In this document: positions 59,561 through 64,000 of the stretch, in pieces
Numbering within the stretch: the stretch's first letter is position 1
Layout: every line of letters starts with the position of its first letter
Source: Antedon bifida
Lineage: Eukaryota; Echinodermata; Crinoidea; Comatulida; Antedonidae
Length of the DNA: 64,000 bases
Reading direction: 5' to 3'
Assembly: GCA_963402885.1 (NCBI GenBank)
Contig: OY727094.1
Span: 13,518,501 to 13,582,500, forward strand
Program-made: the position numbers and the translations under genes
Notes under the pieces: generated by a model
Database searches by the model: none
Seen by the model: the letters and a program-made list of their open reading frames with translations, nothing else
Told to the model about the DNA's origin: nothing

Positions 59561-59810
59561 TAGCTACGTGACCATAAAGAAAGAATAATAAATAACAAGG
59601 AGTTATATATAAGTGCTAAAACAATTTTTCATAATTACCAACAATCTATACTTCAATTAAATCCCTGGATTAATAGAAGGAACTAGGGTTTGCTAGGCAA
59701 ATATTAAATATTGATAACATCATTTTGTTTTGTGAATTATAAATTTGCAGTTGGATATGCAATTATATAATAAACCTGTAGGCCTAACTATTTTTATTCA
59801 TTTTTTGCAG

Positions 59811-60249
59811 ATTGCTTGTGAGGAATGTAAGCCAGATAAGTGGTTTCACATAGAATGCACAGAAATCTGTCCATCATTTAGTGTGAATCAAAAATATAAA
59901 AAATCTAAAAAAAACACAGCAAAAACCAGATAAATCAGAGCCATTTGAACTTGTTTATTTATCAAACAGGATACGAAAATGCAAGGGATGTGGCAAGGAG
60001 TTTATAAAGCCAATTATCTCTCCATATAACACTGTCATAAGACACAAAGAGCGAACCCCTTACTTTAACAAAGCAACGGGTCAAATGGCACTGTCAAAAT
60101 TGGCAAATGTATACTTCCATCCCAGTACAAAGTGTGTGAGACTTTGTCATCCTGGTTTCAAGCCAATTCACTTGATAAAGGCCAAGGAAACCATGTTAAC
60201 AAATGTCCAAAAGACATTTCTTCAAATGAAAGGTTTTAATTTAAGTTAA
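59811..60249 (+). CDS. PHD-like finger second half and C-terminal Cys/His module, frameshifted
   Basis: Last exon, acceptor ttttgcag. It first reads IACEECKPDKWFHIECTEIC, giving C-x2-C and the W-F-H-x2-C of a PHD-like finger; a final Cys pair is not evident. The frame stops at TAA 59931-59933, 16 nt after an eight-A run (59907-59914). In the +1 frame the sequence is open to TAA 60247-60249 and clearly coding: SEPFELVYLSNRIRKCKGCG, then PYNTVIRHKERTPYF and VYFHPSTKCVRLCHPGF. One A fewer in the run would join both parts. The C-x2-C and H-x5-C-x3-C-H residues suggest a second zinc-binding module. No named family is claimed. Confidence 0.75.
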
Positions 60250-60282
60250 ATCAAGTTACTATTTTTTGATATTTGGATAGTA

Positions 60283-60590
60283 AATCACACTTTTAGGTCG
60301 AAAATATAAATTGGTAGCACCAATTTATTCTATTACTATTTATCCTGTTTTATATATCTTTTAACAAAAGTATTGAAACACATTTTTTAAAGAACTTTTA
60401 GGTAGAAAATATGAATTGGTAGCACCAATTTATTTTATTAATATTTAACCCGTTTTATATATATCTTTTAACAAAAGTATTGAAACACATTTTTTAAAGA
60501 ACCTTTAGGTTGAAAATATGAATTGGTAGCACCAATTTATTTTAATATTTAACCTGTTTTATATATCTTTTAACAAAATTTAAAATATTA
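60283..60590. repeat. Tandem repeat, about 110-bp unit, 3 copies
   Basis: Each copy contains aattggtagcaccaattta, which includes a near-perfect palindrome (aattggtagcaccaatt), followed by ttttatatatcttttaacaaaa. It lies just downstream of the large gene. Confidence 0.88.
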
Positions 60591-61140
60591 TAATAGTATT
60601 TTATTGGTTACTCTCTTTTAAAATGTAGGAATTATTAATTTATAATATATTGTGCTATGCGACATACCTATATTAAAAAAGTTACATACAGGTATTACAC
60701 ACATTTTTGTTATTGTATGTATCTATACAAATGGGGTATCAATATGAGGGAGTAATGGATCATAGCCTTATGCTGTACTGGGTGGGTTTTCATTTAACAT
60801 TTGAAAACTGCCACGACGGACGGGCAGGGGAGGTTGGTGACGGGGGTACCCACTCTGCGGCAAGTATCTCTGCTCACAATCATGCTCTCGCACCTTTAAG
60901 TAGTGCAATTATTTTGTTCTCATTCCAGTTTCTACTTACAGTATTTGTGATAGCTATACAGTAATTTTACAAGATTACAATTATTTTACCACACAATTTT
61001 CTTTGCACTTTTGTTTTACGCCATAGCAATGTTGATCTTTTTAAAAATTAAGTATACACTAAAATACAAAAGTGGAAATGTATGTTGAACTGAACGTATT
61101 TATTTTAAATCTTCTGATGTAGTATATTCAATTTTAATTC
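60591..61140. other. Non-coding DNA with a GC-rich patch
   Basis: 60805-60890 is notably GC-rich (cgacggacgggcagg, then gacgggggtaccc) compared with its surroundings. No matching inverted copy was found 5' of the large gene. No gene supported. Confidence 0.45.
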
Positions 61141-61903
61141 ATGATCAGTTTCCTTTCTAACTTTCCATGGAAAAAATGTGTGAAACTTTTGCACTTTCTC
61201 CACCGTCCATATTGTTGTTGTAATCTTTCTTTTAATTGTATAATATGTCTGAATGCGGCCAAAAATGATATTGCTTACAATGCTAAGAAATCATCTTGTA
61301 TGATAATCTGTCCTAAATCACAGAGGATTCAATTGAAACCTATTATTACCATTAATGACAAAAGCTTAGAATATGTTGACTCAACCATATATCTTGGTCA
61401 TGTTATCGATATAAAGCGGCAATACAGATCTTTGTGTATCCGAGCCAACTCCTTGGTCAGAAAATTTAGTATGTGTTCTATCAATGTAAAATGTGTTTTA
61501 TTTAGAACATATTGTGTAAATATGTATTGCGCTACATTATGGTGCAACTATAATCAAGGTACCTTGCGATCTCTCCAGGTATGCTACAATAATGGTTTAA
61601 GAATGTTGCTACAAAGGCCTCGACATTGCAGTGTCAGCCTTATGTTTACGGAATGTAGAATTCCTTCTTTTTATGAATTGTCAAGAAATCAATATATGGC
61701 CTGATGGGTAGACTAAATGCAAGCGAAAATATTTTAGTCTCAACAATTATAAGCAACGTCTTAGTTAAGTCGAAGATGCCCTCTAGGTGGATTACAGTAG
61801 TAGTAGTAATTAGTCTTGTTTATTTTATTTCATTTATATGTAATTTTCACTTTCTATGGACCAGAGATTCCGAAATAAAAGAATGAATGAATGAATGAAT
61901 AAC
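61141..61903 (+). mobile_element. 3' fragment of a non-LTR retrotransposon
   Basis: An open frame (61141-61704) resembles the C-terminal part of a non-LTR reverse transcriptase: KKSSCMIICPKSQR, VDSTIYLGHVID, RTYCVNMYCATLWC, NNGLRMLLQRPRH. The reading shifts frame at about 61700 and continues MGRLNASENILVS. The fragment ends with aataaaag and four gaat repeats (61877-61900), the expected tandem tail. It lacks the polymerase active site and is a dead 5'-truncated copy of a family different from that at 5101-7002. Confidence 0.75.
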
Positions 61904-62592
61904 CCCAGTGTTGTTAATTTGTCCAAAGTACAGTACGCCTTTTTACATCAATTTAATTTTAACATTTTTCACAATTGTGTCGTTTTGTTCAAGTGCTTTT
62001 GGAGTGTTCAAAGTGCCCTCAATTTTAAATAAGGTTTCAATTTTATACCATAAAACCTTACCAGGCAATACTTCTGCATCATTTGTCATTATTTTCGTGT
62101 TTTTACGAGGTCAAATGTCAAAATTGAAATGGTCTCAAATTTGAAATTGTTAAAAGTTGCAAATTTTCGATACAATTTGCCATATCAAGTTTTATGATTT
62201 CTAACCAAATTTGAAGTATTTTAGGTCTAAGAAGCCTACCAATAGTGGAATTTTTTAAAATAAACGCACCACTCTCCCAATAGAACATGATTTTTAATAA
62301 AGGCTCCGCCAAATCCATTATACACAATTGTGTATCACATTTCAATCTGTAGTAGAATGACATGATCTACAATTTACCAAGTATTTTGATAATACAATTT
62401 TCACTGTATTCACTTATACAGTAGGACTATTCTGAATGAATGAATGAATGCGCTGCTTGCACAGCATTTATTGTCAAATATATAAAATATTTAAAATAAG
62501 TTTTTAAATGACGCCCTACAAAGAACAGATCGCACAACACAAAAGTTTGACGTTTAATAGAGGTGCCAAATTTTTTCATAGCTAGTACTAGT
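61904..62592. other. Non-coding DNA
   Basis: AT-rich; a short gaatgaatgaatg run at 62435-62450 may be another retrotransposon tail remnant. No exon supported. Confidence 0.45.
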
Positions 62593-63477
62593 AGGGTAGA
62601 TGTACCAGACTTCGGCAGGTTACAGGGAAATTCGTTATTTACGTGTATTTTTTAAAAGCATCACAAAATATTTTTTGGTAGAGTTTTTAGTATTTATATA
62701 AGTAGTAAATACAGTGTAAATTATCAAATAAATATTTATAATTAACAAACAATAATAAAAAATGTGTTTTTTATTTATGTACCAAACCTCGGCATGTGTG
62801 TGCCAATCTTCGGCATACGCTGCCCAAGCAAGCCCTGGAATTACGCGCGAGCGATTGCGCAATCGATCGTCGATGAAATAGCAGGCCTAGCTAGGCTAGG
62901 CCTAGCCATGGCCAGATGTGAAATAAATGAGTCAAAAAACAGCAATATTAACTTTATTTTACCAACAATTATATTTTGAAAAAAAATTAATAAACAACAT
63001 TGCAAACAATTTAATTTAATTAGTTATTTCCGTTAGGTGCCGAAGTCTGGCACATATCATTAATTATCAACCAAACATCTAACACCCCTCATAAACCCTA
63101 TATTTTTTCATTGGTTTGAAAATGGAATATTCTGGAATGTTGCTACACTACAGTAGGAGCCTATTTCAATCCCAGACGTGTCCCTCGTGTGTAATTTGTC
63201 ATGCCCTGGAACTTTAAATGGAACAGTCACTGTTAGCTCATTGGTCTATTTTGCTGAAATGTCACTTCCGGTTTTCAGGTTTCAGTTTTTATGGCTACTG
63301 GCAGACATGTTTCGCTGATGTCTAGTAAACGATCGGTGGTTTTTATTTACCACCTATAAATAAAGTATATTATACGTTAAGATAAACAAAAAATATCAAT
63401 TATTTAATTAATTATGACTAATATAAATACAACCTGCCGAAGTTTGGCACATTGCCGAGGTCTGGTACATCTACCCT
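62593..63477. mobile_element. 885-bp inverted-repeat element with AGT duplication
   Basis: The left end agggtagatgtaccagac, then ttcggcagg, is mirrored by the right end (tctggtacatctaccct), with agt flanking on both sides. The palindrome-like motif tgccgaagtctggcac and variants recur near both ends and inside (62770-62815 and about 63038). The interior is non-coding. The 3-bp duplication is compatible with PIF/Harbinger-like elements but does not prove it. Confidence 0.72.
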
Positions 63478-64000
63478 AGTAGGGGATATTTCTTTGATTT
63501 ATACTGTATTTCCTGTTACCACATTACACCTAAAAAATAAACGCCTAGGCCTAGTTAGGTCTCTACTGAGTAGGCTAGTAACTACTATAAGTACTATCTC
63601 TACCACCATCTACTAGGAATAAGCCTAGGCCTATATAGTAGTAGTATTACTTTACCTAATAAGGCTAGTAGAGTAGACAATAATTAATAAACTTTCTTTT
63701 ATATTCTAGTAGAATGCTTACTACACGGGAATCCCTTACTACTTGGGTAGTAGGCCTGGCCCTACGGGATACGGCCCCTACTCACCACCACCATCCGACC
63801 CCATTTATTTTTACCTTTTCACAGTCTCAGTCAGTCCTAGGTAGGCCTATGACTTGTAGACCTAGGCCTATGCTAGGCCTAGTGTATGTCTTTAATAATA
63901 GTAGTATACTTTATTACGGAGTGGGAAATATATCCTTCCTCTAGGCTAATTAAAAAAGAATAATTAATAAATAACTAGGCCTAGGCCCTAGACCTAGGCC
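63478..64000. repeat. aggcctag-rich DNA at window end
   Basis: Dense aggcctag/ctaggcct palindromes, as at 50560-50930 and 22400-22920. No gene supported; the 76-codon open frame at 63714-63944 is in this low-complexity context. Confidence 0.5.

Larger units (their letters stand above)
31812..60249 (+). mobile_element. Ginger1-type transposase gene (integrase + Ulp1 protease + PHD)
   Basis: At least 22 ordinary exons plus a micro-exon array, all on the plus strand with matching splice phases, form one gene. The N-terminal ~411 residues (exons 31812-34910) are a complete Gypsy-type integrase: YP-type N-terminus, H2C2 zinc finger split over two exons, D,D-35-E catalytic triad and a C-terminal GPNFTGPF (GPY/F) motif. 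The 3' exons (56006-57944) encode a Ulp1/C48 SUMO-protease-like domain, then a PHD-like finger and a Cys/His module. Family knowledge: Ginger1 cut-and-paste DNA transposons have a ~400-residue Gypsy-like integrase followed by an OTU or Ulp1 protease, and vertebrate host genes GIN1/GIN2 derive from them. Terminal inverted repeats and the CCGG/CCGT duplication known for Ginger1 were not found, so a domesticated gene is the alternative. Lesions: a stop in exon 1, two 1-nt frameshifts, lost micro-exon splice sites and a 14.9-kb BEL insertion. Confidence 0.85.

Noticed and set aside
60805..60890. GC-rich patch considered as the 3' inverted end of the Ginger-like element
   Set aside because: No inverted match found in 31386-31811.
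61704..61886. Separate open frame of 60 codons
   Set aside because: Frameshifted continuation and 3' UTR of the non-LTR fragment, not an independent gene.

Overview
The window reads as AT-rich nuclear DNA of a multicellular animal. Short coding exons are separated by long introns with GT/AG junctions, and there is abundant tandem and interspersed repeat DNA and no operon-like packing. The frequent aggcctag/taggccta motif, the Ginger-like, BEL/Pao and CR1/L2-like elements and the many MITE-like elements fit a marine invertebrate, possibly an echinoderm or other deuterostome. The taxon is inference only. I saw no rRNA or tRNA gene and no CRISPR array.

Layout. 1-13.7 kb: four minus-strand exons of a small ankyrin-repeat gene, with minisatellites and a 5'-truncated CR1/L2-like retrotransposon (5.1-7.0 kb) that landed inside a 65-bp minisatellite. 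13.7-24.4 kb: MITE-like elements, minisatellites, the last two exons of an unrecognised minus-strand gene (18.5-19.3 kb) and a nested inverted-repeat element (19.87-21.52 kb). 24.4-31.4 kb: about 7 kb of a roughly 94-bp satellite in which most units can form a 17-bp-arm hairpin. 31.8-60.25 kb: one very large plus-strand gene. Its seven 5' exons encode a complete Gypsy-type integrase (H2C2 zinc finger, D,D-35-E core, GPY/F motif). Its 3' exons encode a Ulp1/C48 cysteine protease, a PHD-like finger and a second Cys/His module. This is the architecture of a Ginger1-type DNA-transposon transposase or a host gene derived from one. 60.3-64 kb: a short tandem repeat, another non-LTR 3' fragment, an 885-bp inverted-repeat element and aggcctag-rich DNA.

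The most unusual feature joins the two halves of the large gene. A tandem array with a 132-bp unit carries in each unit a 27-nt, phase-1 symmetric micro-exon with its own acceptor and donor, encoding a nine-residue repeat (consensus DNITEPQEP). At least 18 such 27-nt micro-exons keep both splice sites; others have lost one. Including or skipping any of them keeps frame, so the integrase-protease linker could vary in 9-residue steps.

The array is split by a 14.9-kb BEL/Pao retrotransposon (872-bp LTRs, 5-bp target duplication). Removing it restores the 132-bp period exactly. The BEL element is in turn split in its integrase region by a 7.4-kb inverted-repeat element with an 8-bp target duplication, which carries a 157-bp satellite and an antisense exon-like segment.

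The Ginger-like gene also has an early stop in exon 1, a 1-nt shortfall in the exon with the protease histidine and an extra A after the PHD finger. This copy is therefore probably decaying, unless those are assembly errors.
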